DNA of 64,000 bases from Synergistes jonesii (GCF_000712295.1 NZ_JMKI01000038.1:1-64000), one strand, 5' to 3'; numbered from the stretch's first letter, positions 25,244-34,608 are shown. Numbers and translations are program-made. The notes: a model not told the origin generated them from the sequence alone.

Positions 25244-25993
25244 TTATTTTCGCGCGCGTGCTACGAGTGCTGCGAATATCGCGCGCTGTACTGGGTCGCA
25301 TCCTGCTAAGCACTCGGGGTGCCACTGCACGCCGAGCGCAAATTTCTTCGACGGGAAGAATATCGCCTCGACGACGCCGCCTTCGGCTTCGGCGGCGGCT
25401 TCCACGCCTTCCCCGAGCCGTCCGACCGCCTGATGGTGCATCGAGTTGACGCTCATTACGCCGCTGCGCCCCGCGAAGAGCTCCGGCCGCAACAGCCTGA
25501 CGTCGTGGACGTACCCCTTCATGACGTCGGGCCTGCGGTGCAGCGCAAATTTTTCGTCTACGTCGGGCAGGTGCTGTATCAGCGTGCCGCCGGCCGCCGC
25601 GTTGAGCATCTGGCAGCCTCGGCATATCCCCAGCACCGGCTTGTCGGCAGCGAGCACGGCGCGGCAGAGCGGAAGCTCGAAGGCGTCGCGCTCCGCGTCG
25701 GGCGCTACGCTGCCGCAGTCCCCTTCGCCGTAAAACGACGGCGTTATATCGCTGCCTCCGCTGAAGAGGAAGGCGTCGAAGCGTTCGAGCAGCGAGCTTA
25801 TCTCCGCTTCGCCGTCCGACGCGGAAAGAAGCGCCGGCACTCCTCCCGCTGCGCGCACGCCGGAAATTATTTTTTCCGTAAGGCGCGCCAGCAGCCAGAA
25901 GTATTCGAGCTCTTCCCTCTCCATCGCCTTGAGCTCTATTTCGGAATAGCAATGTTTGAAAGGTACTGATGCAATCGCTATCAGCGGCCTCAT
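25244..25993 (-). CDS. Class I glutamine amidotransferase-like hydrolase (peptidase C26, PuuD-like)
   Basis: 249 residues. It shows FLFSGGSDITPSFYGE, the nucleophile elbow PVLGICRGCQMLNAAAGG (Cys ~121) and the catalytic His-Glu in GVQWHPECLAG. These are hallmarks of the gamma-glutamyl-gamma-aminobutyrate hydrolase (PuuD) group that cleaves gamma-glutamyl amides. It starts at ATG 25993 with GGGGAGG upstream and lies 33 bp after ugd, so it may be the distal gene of the arn transcript. The actual substrate is unknown. Confidence 0.85.
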   Translation of the reverse strand: MRPLIAIASVPFKHCYSEIELKAMEREELEYFWLLARLTEKIISGVRAAGGVPALLSASDGEAEISSLLERFDAFLFSGGSDITPSFYGEGDCGSVAPDAERDAFELPLCRAVLAADKPVLGICRGCQMLNAAAGGTLIQHLPDVDEKFALHRRPDVMKGYVHDVRLLRPELFAGRSGVMSVNSMHHQAVGRLGEGVEAAAEAEGGVVEAIFFPSKKFALGVQWHPECLAGCDPVQRAIFAALVARARK

Positions 25994-26026
25994 AGCCCGC
26001 CTCCCCGCCGCGCAAGGGGACGCGGC

Positions 26027-27364
26027 TCAGCCGCGCCCCTTGGGGGTCATGTTCCTGCCGATGCAGTAATATTCAAAGCCGAGCGAGCGCATCCTGCACG
26101 GGTCGCAGATGTTGCGCCCGTCGAAAACGATTTTCCTCTTCATCAAAGCGCCGAGCCTTTGCCAGTCGGCGTCCTTGAATTCCTGCCACTCCGTGACGAT
26201 CGCCGCGCAATCCGCGCCGGAAAGCAGCGTTTCGACGTCCGGCGCGTACTTCACGACCGAAGGCAGCAGCTTTTTGGCTTCAGCCATCGCGATCGGGTCG
26301 TAGGCGCGCACCGACGCGCCGCAGTTCAGCAATCCGTGAATCAGCGTCCGCGACGGGGCCTCGCGCATATCGTCGGTCCGAGGCTTGAAGGAGAGCCCCA
26401 TGATAGCGGCTGTGAGGCCCTCCATCTCGGCGCCGAAGCGCACGCGCATCATCATATGCAGCTGCTGCTTCTGCTTGCGGTTCACCTTGCCCACCGCGGA
26501 GGCCATCGTCATGTCGAGCCCCTGAGCCTCGCCTATGCAGCAGAGCGCCTGCACGTCCTTAGGGAAGCATGAGCCGCCGTATCCACAGCCGGCGTCGAGG
26601 AAAAATTCGCCGATCCTGCGGTCGGAGGCCATCCCCCTTTTCACCGAGAGCACGTCGGCTCCGACCCTGTCGCAGAGCTGCGCTATCTCGTTCATAAAGC
26701 TGATGCGCGCCGCGAGCATAGTGTTAGCGGCGTACTTCGTTATCTCGGCGGAGGCGGGGTCCATGAAGATTATCCTGCTTTCGTCGGCGAAGGGGAGGTA
26801 CAGTTCGCGCATCACGGCGCGCGCCTCTTCGCTCGCCGCGCCTATCACGACGCGGTCGGGATGAAGGCAGTCCTCTATCGCCATTCCCTCCTTGAGGAAC
26901 TCCGGATTCGAGAGCACCTCGAGGTCTATCTTTTCCATGCCGCGTTCGCGCAGATGATTCTTTATGCGGCGGCAGAGCAGTGTCCCCGTGCCGACCGGCA
27001 CGGTCGATTTGACGACGATGCGGCAGGAATGGGTGAGGGCCGACGCTATGCCGTCGACCGCCGCGAGCACCTGCGCTAAGTCGGCTCGCCCGTCGTCGGC
27101 CGGCGGCGTGCCGACCGCGATGAAGCAGAGCTGCGTACCGTCGAGCCCGTCCTTTATATCGGTGGAGAATGAGAGGCGCCCTGCGCGCACATTTTTTTCG
27201 ATAAGCTCGCCGAGCCCCGGCTCATAGATGGGGCAGACGCCGCCCTTCAGCTTGGCCACGCGTTCCTCGTCTATATCCACGCAGCAGACTTTATTTCCCT
27301 TTTCGGCAAAGCAGGTGCCGGTGACGAGGCCGACGTAGCCCGTCCCTACGACGCAGATGTCCAT
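26027..27364 (-). CDS. ugd: UDP-glucose 6-dehydrogenase
   Basis: Oxidises UDP-glucose to UDP-glucuronate with 2 NAD+, the precursor step for UDP-L-Ara4N. 445 residues: N-terminal Rossmann MDICVVGTGYVGLVTGTCFA, KSTVPVGTG, the SNPEFLKEG block, catalytic Cys in CGYGGSCFPKDVQAL (~258-272), and C-terminal GLSFKPRTDDMREAPS. It is the last arn gene, 13 bp after the arnE/F-like gene, with AGGAG upstream. Its presence here makes the operon self-sufficient from UDP-glucose. Confidence 0.95.
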   Translation of the reverse strand: MDICVVGTGYVGLVTGTCFAEKGNKVCCVDIDEERVAKLKGGVCPIYEPGLGELIEKNVRAGRLSFSTDIKDGLDGTQLCFIAVGTPPADDGRADLAQVLAAVDGIASALTHSCRIVVKSTVPVGTGTLLCRRIKNHLRERGMEKIDLEVLSNPEFLKEGMAIEDCLHPDRVVIGAASEEARAVMRELYLPFADESRIIFMDPASAEITKYAANTMLAARISFMNEIAQLCDRVGADVLSVKRGMASDRRIGEFFLDAGCGYGGSCFPKDVQALCCIGEAQGLDMTMASAVGKVNRKQKQQLHMMMRVRFGAEMEGLTAAIMGLSFKPRTDDMREAPSRTLIHGLLNCGASVRAYDPIAMAEAKKLLPSVVKYAPDVETLLSGADCAAIVTEWQEFKDADWQRLGALMKRKIVFDGRNICDPCRMRSLGFEYYCIGRNMTPKGRG

Positions 27365-27377
27365 ATATTAATTTCTC

Positions 27378-27752
27378 CTAACTTTGCGCCGCGAGCATGG
27401 TTATCCCCGCGATGATGAGAGCCATGCCACCGACGCGCATTAAAGTTATATTCTCGTGGAATATGAAAAAGCCTATCACAAGCAGCAGAAGGTAGACGAC
27501 GCCGGACATCAGCGGATAGGCGAAGGTCAGTTCGGCTCGCGAAAGTGCGGCGGCCATGAAGAAGAAAGAGGCCCCGAAGAGCGAAAGCCCGAGCGCTATC
27601 CACGGGTTCAGCGCGATTTTCAGGAATGCGCCGACCACGCCGGAAGAGAGCAGGTCGCCGCGCCCCCCGTAGGCGTGCTTCATGACGCTGCTGCCGAGCG
27701 CGTTCGTCGCGGCGGAGGCGAGTATCAGCGCGAGTGTCGTTTTTTCGATCAT
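27378..27752 (-). CDS. EmrE-like undecaprenyl-aminoarabinose flippase subunit (ArnE/ArnF-type)
   Basis: 124 residues from the ATG at 27752, with GGAGG upstream. Four hydrophobic helices of the small-multidrug-resistance/DMT fold are evident: TLALILASAATNALGS, PWIALGLSLFGASFFFMAA, FAYPLMSGVVYLLLLVIGFF and GMALIIAGITMLAA. LSRAELTFAYPLMSG resembles ArnE/ArnF. E. coli needs both subunits; only one gene is present, so it may act as a homodimer. It starts one base after the arnD stop. A longer frame to 27791 overlaps arnD and lacks support. Confidence 0.82.
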   Translation of the reverse strand: MIEKTTLALILASAATNALGSSVMKHAYGGRGDLLSSGVVGAFLKIALNPWIALGLSLFGASFFFMAAALSRAELTFAYPLMSGVVYLLLLVIGFFIFHENITLMRVGGMALIIAGITMLAAQS

Positions 27753-27753
27753 T

Positions 27754-28653
27754 CTATCGCTCCTCCGCGGGGATTTCCTGCTGGAGCGCAAGTCTGCCGG
27801 CGCGCCCTTCGAGCTTGCCCGCGACTATAGCGCAGCGCGGGAGCGGCGCTTCCTTCGCGTATTCGCCGAGAGTATGGAATTCGACGCCGAGCGCGCGCGC
27901 CATGTTCAGGAAATTTTCCAAGAGCGTGAGCTTCGATATCCCCTCCATCTCGGCGTGGAGCGTCAGCACGTTCCATTCCTTGTCCATCCCGTCGAGCCAT
28001 GCTTTGGGCAGAGTCACGTCGTTTATGCCGGGGAGCCCGTAGATTTCGTCCATCGTCGGCAGCGTGGTGGGTATCTGCGGCACGCGGTAGTCCCGCCCCT
28101 CGAAGCGCGGCAGAAAAGGCGAAAAGCCGCGCACGTCGCTCGCCCACGCGACGCCGAGCTCCTGTTCGGCTTCCAGCACCGCGCGGGATACCTGCCAGCC
28201 GGGCGCGGCCACTATATCAGGATCGCGGCCGCATATCCCGGCGTAAAGCGCGCGCGCCTTTTCGTAGAGCGAGAGATATTCCTCCTTCGATACTCCGCCG
28301 AGGCGGTCCTGCAGGTAAACGTGGTCCCAGGCGTGCACGCCGGTCTCGTGCCCCTCGTCGTACGCGCGGCGCAGGATCGAGGGGTCAGACGGCACTATCA
28401 GCGGCGCCGGCAGAAGCGTGCCGTACATAAGGGTCTTCCATCCGTAGGTCGAAGGCGCTTTCGTGCGCAGCATCTTCGAGACGAAGCCCGGGCGGAATAT
28501 CCTTCTTATCGCTTTGCCGGAGTTATCCGGGCCGAAGGAGAAGAATATGCTTGCGCGTATACGATGTTTCGCGAAGAGGTCGAGAAGGCGCGGCACGCCG
28601 CAGGTGTAGCCGCGCAGGGTATCGACGTCTACCTTCAACGCGAGGCGGGACAT
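27754..28653 (-). CDS. arnD: 4-deoxy-4-formamido-L-arabinose-phosphoundecaprenol deformylase
   Basis: Polysaccharide-deacetylase (NodB) fold enzyme that removes the formyl group from undecaprenyl-phosphate-L-Ara4FN. 299 residues: ALKVDVDTLRGYTCGVPRL at the N-terminus (Asp-containing metal motif), ETGVHAWDHVYLQD (HxxxH-type motif), IVAAPGWQ and a late TLHAEMEG. Length and motif order match ArnD. Its stop/start is coupled with the neighbouring dehydrogenase gene (1-bp overlap at 28653). Confidence 0.92.
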   Translation of the reverse strand: MSRLALKVDVDTLRGYTCGVPRLLDLFAKHRIRASIFFSFGPDNSGKAIRRIFRPGFVSKMLRTKAPSTYGWKTLMYGTLLPAPLIVPSDPSILRRAYDEGHETGVHAWDHVYLQDRLGGVSKEEYLSLYEKARALYAGICGRDPDIVAAPGWQVSRAVLEAEQELGVAWASDVRGFSPFLPRFEGRDYRVPQIPTTLPTMDEIYGLPGINDVTLPKAWLDGMDKEWNVLTLHAEMEGISKLTLLENFLNMARALGVEFHTLGEYAKEAPLPRCAIVAGKLEGRAGRLALQQEIPAEER

Positions 28654-29684
28654 TAATTATCCTCGTGCTCGGCGTACCAGGCGATCGTCCTGTTCAGAAG
28701 CTCGTGCATACCGGTCTTCGGCTTCCAGCCGAGCTTCTGCTCCATCTTTTTGACGGAGGGCACTCTGTTCTGCATGTCGTCGTAGCTCTTGCCGTAATAC
28801 GCGGCCGACGGGATTATCTCGAGCACGGTGTTTTCCGCGGCCTCGCGGAATTTGGGGAATTTCTTCGCCTCGTCTATAACCAGCTCGGCGAGCTCCTTAA
28901 CAGAGTAGTTGTTCGCCGGGTTGCCTATGTTGAATATCTCGTCGTCGGCGCGGTTGTTTTTATTTTCGATTATCTTCATGAGACCTTCGACGCCGTCGCC
29001 CACCCATGTGAAGCTGCGGCGCTGCTCCCCGCCGTTGACGAGGGAGACCTTGCGGCGGTGTATCACGTCGTAGAGTATCTGAGTAACCGAGCGCGCCGAA
29101 TGGTTTTCCGCGTCCTTGAAGGTGTCGAGGCGCGGGCCTATCCAGTTGAACGGGCGGAAAAGCGTGTACTGCAGGCCCTGCTCCTGTCCGTAGGCGACTA
29201 TCATGCGGTCCATCATCTGCTTCGAGCAGCTGTATATCCAGCGCATCTTAACGATAGGGCCGACGATCAGCGGGCTTTCGTCCTCCTTGAGCTCGGCGTC
29301 TCCACTCATGCCGTAGACCTCGGAGGTCGACGGGAAAATTATCCTCTTGCCGTACTTGGCGCAGAGGCGCACCATTTTCAGATTCTGTTCAAAGTCGAGC
29401 TCGAACGTCCAAACGGGTTTTTTGATGTAATAGGCCGGTTTCGCTATCCCGGCGAGCGGAATGACGACGTCCGCCTTTATAACTTCCTCTTCAAGCTCTT
29501 TGTCGGCCTTGAAGATGTCTCCCTTGCGGAACGTGAAGTGGCTCCTGCACTCATAGGGCAGCAGATTGCTCTCCGATATGTCGAAGCCGCTCACGTGCCA
29601 ATCCGTCTTCGTCAGTATGCTTTCCAGAAGATGCGTTCCAATGAAGCCGTTGACTCCCGTAACGAATAGTTTCACCGCAGACAC
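28653..29684 (-). CDS. UDP-glucuronate decarboxylase (ArnA C-terminal domain as a separate protein)
   Basis: Oxidative decarboxylase making UDP-4-keto-pentose. 343 residues of the extended SDR family: LFVTGVNGFIGTHLLES (NAD+ motif), PLAGIAKPAYYIKKP, FPSTSEVYGMSG containing the Ser-Glu pair important in ArnA, and the YxxxK motif in WIYSCSKQMMDR. In enterobacteria this is the C-terminal half of bifunctional ArnA. Here it is a stand-alone gene overlapping the formyltransferase gene by 13 bp. Confidence 0.92.
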   Translation of the reverse strand: MSAVKLFVTGVNGFIGTHLLESILTKTDWHVSGFDISESNLLPYECRSHFTFRKGDIFKADKELEEEVIKADVVIPLAGIAKPAYYIKKPVWTFELDFEQNLKMVRLCAKYGKRIIFPSTSEVYGMSGDAELKEDESPLIVGPIVKMRWIYSCSKQMMDRMIVAYGQEQGLQYTLFRPFNWIGPRLDTFKDAENHSARSVTQILYDVIHRRKVSLVNGGEQRRSFTWVGDGVEGLMKIIENKNNRADDEIFNIGNPANNYSVKELAELVIDEAKKFPKFREAAENTVLEIIPSAAYYGKSYDDMQNRVPSVKKMEQKLGWKPKTGMHELLNRTIAWYAEHEDN

Positions 29685-30550
29685 TCCCCTTCCTCTCCGC
29701 CTTCGGGCTGGATGCTCAGAATTTTAAGAAGGCCCGCCCCGGTGCCGACGACGAGCGGACGGTAGGAAACGATCTCTCCCGGCTTCGCCTCGCCTTCGAT
29801 CGGGCGCGCCCGCCATATATAATACTTTCTCCCGCCGATATAAGCAAACGCCCCGGGGAAGGGATGCGTCACGGCCCTGACGAGGTTGTAGATTTCCACG
29901 GCGCTCCTGTTCCAGTCTATTCGGCCGTCTTCCGGACGGCGGCGGCCGAAATAGGTCGCCTCCGCTTCGTTTTGCGGGACGCGCGGCGCCGTGCCCGCTT
30001 CGAGCTCCGGCAGCTTTCTCGCGATTATCTTCCGCGCCGCCTCCGCGACCTTCATGAAAACGTCGTGAGCGCTGTCGGTGAATTTTATCTCCACCGCCTC
30101 GCGGTCTACTATGTCGCCGCGGTCGGCCTTTTCGGTCATTACGTGCAGCGTCGCGCCGGTCTTTGTCTCGCCGTTCAGCACGGCCCAGTTCACGCAGGCG
30201 CGGCCGCGGTACTTCGGCAGCAGCGCGCCGTGCATGTTGTAGGCTCCGAGGCGCGGGGCTTCGAGGATTTTTTTCGGTATCATCGCGCGGTAGTAGAATG
30301 AGAAGACGAGCTCCGCCCCGAGCGATCTGTAAAGCTCTATCTCGGCTTCGTCGAGCTTCTTCGGCGCCCACACCGGCACGCCATTTTTCAGCGCGATGTC
30401 CCTGACGGAACGGAACCATATCTCTTCGTCAGGGTCGTCATCGTGAGTGAAAACTCCGGCGACGTTCGCGCCCAACCTGAGGAGCTCCTCAAGACATAGA
30501 CAGCCGACCTCGCTGTAGGCGAAGAGGACTATGCGCGGCCTGTCCGTCAT
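29672..30550 (-). CDS. UDP-4-amino-4-deoxy-L-arabinose formyltransferase (ArnA N-terminal domain as a separate protein)
   Basis: N10-formyltetrahydrofolate-dependent formyltransferase. 292 residues. The catalytic Asn-His pair is in GAYNMHGALLPKYRGRACVN (~101-120) and the catalytic Asp in EKADRGDIVDRE (~140-151), matching the ArnA N-domain/Fmt family. The C-terminal beta domain (Formyl_trans_C) contains ATYFGRRRPEDGRIDW. It overlaps arnC by 4 bp and the decarboxylase by 13 bp. Splitting ArnA into two overlapping genes keeps stoichiometry without fusion. Confidence 0.92.
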   Translation of the reverse strand: MTDRPRIVLFAYSEVGCLCLEELLRLGANVAGVFTHDDDPDEEIWFRSVRDIALKNGVPVWAPKKLDEAEIELYRSLGAELVFSFYYRAMIPKKILEAPRLGAYNMHGALLPKYRGRACVNWAVLNGETKTGATLHVMTEKADRGDIVDREAVEIKFTDSAHDVFMKVAEAARKIIARKLPELEAGTAPRVPQNEAEATYFGRRRPEDGRIDWNRSAVEIYNLVRAVTHPFPGAFAYIGGRKYYIWRARPIEGEAKPGEIVSYRPLVVGTGAGLLKILSIQPEGGEEGECLR

Positions 30551-31509
30551 TCGCCGTTTCCTTCGTATTCGTAGACCTTCCTAACAGCGTAGCGCGGCCT
30601 TCTGCTCACCTCGCGGTAGATGCGCCCTATGTACTCCCCTATTATCCCCAGAGCAAAGAGCGTTATGCCGCTGACGATGAACTGCGCGGCCTCGAAGGCC
30701 TGTTCTATGAAGGACTGCCAGGTGCCGACGCCGAGCAGCAGGCGGCGTACGAACATGTAAAGAAGGAAGAGGAAGGAAAGGGCCGAGAGCAACATCCCCG
30801 CCATCGTCACGAGCTGGAGCGGCACTAGGGAGAAGCTCGTCATTAGGTCGAAGTTCAGCCTTATCAGCTGGAAGAGGCCGTACTTCGATTCGCCGAGCTC
30901 ACGCTCGCGGTGCGCGACGGGGATTTCTATCGGGTTGACCGCGAATTTCTGCGCGAGCGCCGGGATGAAGGTCGTCGTCTCCCTGCTCTCGTTGATGATG
31001 TCTATTATGCGCCTGTCGTAGCCGCGGAGCATACAGCCGTAGTCCTGTATGTGCAGCTTGGCGATCCTGTTCGTGATTTTGTTGACGCACTTGGACGCGG
31101 CCCTGCGGAATATCGGGTCGCGCCGGCCGACTCTGTATGTGCCGACGACGTCGTGCCCCTCGTCCATCTCCTTCAGCAGCTTCGGAATCTCCTCCGGCGG
31201 ATTCTGAAGGTCCGCGTCGAGCGTGACTATTTTTTCTCCCCTAGCGTAGTCGAAGCCGGCCATTATCGCCATATGCTGGCCGAAATTCGCGCCGAGGTCT
31301 ATTACGCGCACCCCGCGGCGCTTTTCACAGAAGCCGCGCAGAATAGAAAGGGTGGCGTCGCGGCTGCCGTCGTTTATGAATATTACCTCGAAGGAGCGGC
31401 CGAGATTTTCCACGACCGGCCACAGCTCGTCAAAAAGCTTATGCAGCGACTCCTCCTCGTTGTAGGCGGGAATGACTATCGATACTTCGACTTTTTTTTC
31501 TTCCGTCAT
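30547..31509 (-). CDS. arnC: Undecaprenyl-phosphate Ara4FN transferase
   Basis: Family 2 glycosyltransferase that loads L-Ara4FN onto undecaprenyl phosphate at the inner membrane. 320 residues: SIVIPAYNEEESLHKLFDEL, the VTLDADLQNPPEEIPKL nucleotide/metal motif (DxD), a central GYDRRIIDIINES, and two C-terminal membrane helices (LVTMAGMLLSALSFLFLLYM and the ITLFALGIIGEYIGRIYREV segment). It matches ArnC/PmrF in length and order and is coupled to arnB by a 4-bp overlap. Confidence 0.92.
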   Translation of the reverse strand: MTEEKKVEVSIVIPAYNEEESLHKLFDELWPVVENLGRSFEVIFINDGSRDATLSILRGFCEKRRGVRVIDLGANFGQHMAIMAGFDYARGEKIVTLDADLQNPPEEIPKLLKEMDEGHDVVGTYRVGRRDPIFRRAASKCVNKITNRIAKLHIQDYGCMLRGYDRRIIDIINESRETTTFIPALAQKFAVNPIEIPVAHRERELGESKYGLFQLIRLNFDLMTSFSLVPLQLVTMAGMLLSALSFLFLLYMFVRRLLLGVGTWQSFIEQAFEAAQFIVSGITLFALGIIGEYIGRIYREVSRRPRYAVRKVYEYEGNGE

Positions 31510-32669
31510 AGGCGGCAGACCTCTTTAACGGCGCGGACGACGTCGTGCGCGTCTTCGTCGATCATCGCCGGAAATAGCGGCAGAGAGACGATTCTGTCGG
31601 AGACGTACTCCGCCTCGGGCAGAGAGCCGCGCCCCATGCCCGTGATCCCTCCGTAACAGCTGAAGAGATGCAGTGCCTGATAGTGCAGCGCCGTGCCGAT
31701 GTTCCGTTCCTTCATCCGCGCGATGAATTCGTCGCGGCTGAAGCCGAGGAGGTCGATGTCGACGAAGGGCGTGAATATGTGCCACGAATGCTTATGCGCC
31801 CACGGCGCCGGTTTCGGCAGGATTATGCCGGGAACGTCAGCGAGCTCCCTCATATAGAACGCAACGATCCGCGCGCGGCGCCTGTTGAAATTCTCCAGCT
31901 CCGGCAGCTGCGAGTTGCCGATCGCGGCCTGAATGTCCGTCATCGTGTATTTCAGCCCCGGGAAGAATATGTCGTAGTTGGCGCTGCCCTTCGCCGCGTA
32001 GCGGTTCCACGCGCCCCTGGACATCCCGTTCTGGCGCAGCATCATTATTTTTTCGGCGAGATCTTCGTCCTGCGTGCAGACCATGCCGCCCTCGCCCGTC
32101 GTGATGTTCTTCGTCGGGTGGAAGCTGAATACGGACAAGCGGCGCGCGCCCCTGTCGGCCCCTATCCTGCGCCCCTTGTACTCCGCCCCCAGGGCGTGGG
32201 CCGCGTCCTCCACGACGGCGAGGCCGTGGGCGTCAGCGATCGCCTCTATCTCGTCCATATCGCACGGCGTTCCGGCGAAGTGCACCGGCATGACGGCCTT
32301 CGTCTTTTTCGTGACCGCGCGCTCTATATTTTCCGGCACTATGTCGAGAGTCTCCCTGTCTATGTCTGCGAATACCGGTTTCGCGCCGGTGAAGAGTATC
32401 GCGTTGGCCGTTGCGGCGAAGGTCATGGGGGTAGTTATAACCTCGTCGCCGGCGCCTATCCCCAGCGCAGTCAGCGCGCAGTGCAGCCCCGCCGTCGCGG
32501 AATTCACCGCGAGCGCGTAGCTCGCGCCGACGTATCCGGCAAAATTTTTCTCGAAGAGTATCGTCTTGGGCCCCATCGTGAGCCAGCCGCTGCGGATAGA
32601 ATCGGCCACGTCGGCTATCGCTTCCTCGCTCACGCTCGGCCTCGCAAAAGGCAGAAATTCTTTTCTCAT
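31506..32669 (-). CDS. arnB: UDP-4-amino-4-deoxy-L-arabinose aminotransferase
   Basis: PLP enzyme of the DegT/DnrJ/EryC1 family that aminates the 4-keto sugar using glutamate. 387 residues: LPFARPSVSEEAIADV start, VNSATAGLHCAL (PLP phosphate), VEDAAHALGAEYKG, and the Schiff-base Lys in SVFSFHPTKNITTGEGGMV (~187). It is followed by GYKYTMTDIQAAIG-type sequence (LKYTMTDIQAAIGNSQL). Its start is adjacent to the arnT stop. Confidence 0.93.
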   Translation of the reverse strand: MRKEFLPFARPSVSEEAIADVADSIRSGWLTMGPKTILFEKNFAGYVGASYALAVNSATAGLHCALTALGIGAGDEVITTPMTFAATANAILFTGAKPVFADIDRETLDIVPENIERAVTKKTKAVMPVHFAGTPCDMDEIEAIADAHGLAVVEDAAHALGAEYKGRRIGADRGARRLSVFSFHPTKNITTGEGGMVCTQDEDLAEKIMMLRQNGMSRGAWNRYAAKGSANYDIFFPGLKYTMTDIQAAIGNSQLPELENFNRRRARIVAFYMRELADVPGIILPKPAPWAHKHSWHIFTPFVDIDLLGFSRDEFIARMKERNIGTALHYQALHLFSCYGGITGMGRGSLPEAEYVSDRIVSLPLFPAMIDEDAHDVVRAVKEVCRL

Positions 32670-34340
32670 TTATTCCCTGCGCTCCTCCCTGTTGAAGAGA
32701 ACGACATATTTCCCGACGTCGAAGCGCTTCGCCGCGCGAATTTTCCCCTTCGGGAAAAGGTATTCAAGCCTATCGCCGTTCTTCACGACAAGTATAAAGC
32801 TTTTCTTGCCGCTATTCCACTGGGGCATAAACTCCTCCTTCGTAAGGAACCAGCCCCTTCCCTCCGGCTGCGCCGCGCCGTATTCGAGCTCGCCGGGGGA
32901 GCCGACCATCATCACGCGGCGCTTAGTGTAAAAAGGTATGCCCTGCAACACCTCGTCGAAGGCGGCTATCGTCTCGCTCCCCTCCGATTCCTTCATTATC
33001 AGCTCGGAGACGTCTCTCATGGTGCGCTGAGGCGCTACGATGCCGTAAATGCCCTCTATCCCCCATACGAAGAGCAGCGAGCAGAGGACGAGCGCCCTTA
33101 TCGCCGGCTTGAAGCCCCTTCCGCCGCGCGAAGTGTAGTACCAGGCCGCGGCCGGCATCGCTATCAGCGCGAAGCCGGTCTTCGCAGCGACCGGCAGCGC
33201 GTCGGCCGCGGCGATCTCTTTACCTACGAAGGAATAGACGAGGAGCGCGACCCCCAGCAGCCCGTTGAATAGCGCCAGCGTCGGCAGAGCGAAGCCGTGC
33301 CACTCCTTATCCTCGAACATCCTGAAGACGTCCGCGCCGATCAGTATCGCGAGCGGCGGGACGCAGGGGACGATATAGGGGACGAGCTTTGAATCGGAGA
33401 AGGAGAAAAAGAGCAATATCACGGCGAACCAGCTCAACAGATATACTACGGCGCGGCGCTCCCCGCCGCCGCGCGGCGAGCGCACGACGCTCCCTTTACC
33501 AAAGAGCGCGAAGAGGAAGGCCGTCCACGGCACGAGCGCGGCGGGAATCAGCGGGAAGAAGAACCAAAAAGGCTCGTAGCGCCCGTGCATCTTCGTCGCG
33601 TAGCGAACGAAATGCTCGCGTACGAAGAAGAAATTGAAAAAGTCTGGATTGTCTCTGCAAACGAGATAAAACCACGGCGCCCCCGCCGCGAAAAATAAAA
33701 TTATCCCCGGCAGCCAGAGCGGCTTATAAAAAAGCTTCCACTGCCTCGTCGCTATAATGTAGCAGAAGATCGCCGTGCCCGGCAGCACTACGCCGACCAG
33801 CCCCTTCGTAAGCAGAGCCATCGCGCAGGAAAAATAAAAAAGCAGATAATACTTTTTCTCTTCCTTGACGTGCGCTATATAGAAGGAGACGAAGGCGAGC
33901 GTAAGAAAAAAGGACAGCGGCATGTCCGTTATGTTTATCGTGCCTATCGCAAAATACAAGAGCGAGGTCGCGGCGACCACGCCGGCAAGGAAGCCCGCGG
34001 CGCGGCCGTAGATGAAAGCTCCCAACACCGCGGCGGCCGCCGCGCCTCCGAGCGCGCAGAGCGCGCAGCCGATGCGCGCAGCGAATTCGTTCTCTCCGAA
34101 GAGGTGGAAGGCGGCTGCGTTCATCCAGTAGAGAAAGGCCGGCTTCTCAAAATATTTCACGTAGTTGAGCGTCGGCGTTATATAATTACCGCTCTCGATC
34201 ATCTCCCGCGGGATCTCCGCATAGCGTCCCTCGTCGGGCTCCATCAGAGGATAGGAACCGAGCGGAGCTATATATATAAGAAGCAGAGCCGCAATGGAGG
34301 CGGCAAAAAACAGATTTCTGCGAAATATCGGGGAAAACAC
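32670..34340 (-). CDS. arnT: Lipid A 4-amino-4-deoxy-L-arabinose transferase (ArnT-type GT83)
   Basis: Transfers L-Ara4N from undecaprenyl phosphate to lipid A at the outer face of the inner membrane. 556 residues, about 12 membrane helices. The first periplasmic loop has PLMEPDEGRYAEIPREMIES, the conserved acidic region of ArnT/PMT glycosyltransferases, followed by NYVKYFEKPAFLYWMNAAAF. A soluble C-terminal domain (~430-556) ends the protein. The start is GTG 34340 with AGAGGTG upstream. It is the first gene of the arn operon, whereas in enterobacteria arnT follows arnD. Confidence 0.9.
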   Translation of the reverse strand: MFSPIFRRNLFFAASIAALLLIYIAPLGSYPLMEPDEGRYAEIPREMIESGNYITPTLNYVKYFEKPAFLYWMNAAAFHLFGENEFAARIGCALCALGGAAAAAVLGAFIYGRAAGFLAGVVAATSLLYFAIGTINITDMPLSFFLTLAFVSFYIAHVKEEKKYYLLFYFSCAMALLTKGLVGVVLPGTAIFCYIIATRQWKLFYKPLWLPGIILFFAAGAPWFYLVCRDNPDFFNFFFVREHFVRYATKMHGRYEPFWFFFPLIPAALVPWTAFLFALFGKGSVVRSPRGGGERRAVVYLLSWFAVILLFFSFSDSKLVPYIVPCVPPLAILIGADVFRMFEDKEWHGFALPTLALFNGLLGVALLVYSFVGKEIAAADALPVAAKTGFALIAMPAAAWYYTSRGGRGFKPAIRALVLCSLLFVWGIEGIYGIVAPQRTMRDVSELIMKESEGSETIAAFDEVLQGIPFYTKRRVMMVGSPGELEYGAAQPEGRGWFLTKEEFMPQWNSGKKSFILVVKNGDRLEYLFPKGKIRAAKRFDVGKYVVLFNREERRE

Positions 34341-34608
34341 CCGGCAACGGCACCTCTTTTTTCACGGCAGCCCGCGCACTGCGCGGCAGCGCGAGTCATC
34401 CTCATCAAACTCAATAATAATACACCACGGCGCGAATTAAAAAAATAAACGCAAGGCGCGGCCTTCCGTTTTTTGCGGCGTTGTTACAAAACATTTACAT
34501 ACTCGAAGCGTTCCGCCGGGGAAAAAGCCGCCGCGCGTCTCTTCCGTGCAACGGCTTTAAAATCCCAGCGGCGAGCGGCGCGGCAAAAGGCGCCGCCGGC
34601 CGCCGCGT

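Noticed and set aside
31668-33272. 534-codon plus-strand frame across arnB/arnT
   Set aside because: Antisense of well-conserved arn genes. The residue composition (Arg/Ala/Val/Tyr-rich) is typical of a shadow frame.
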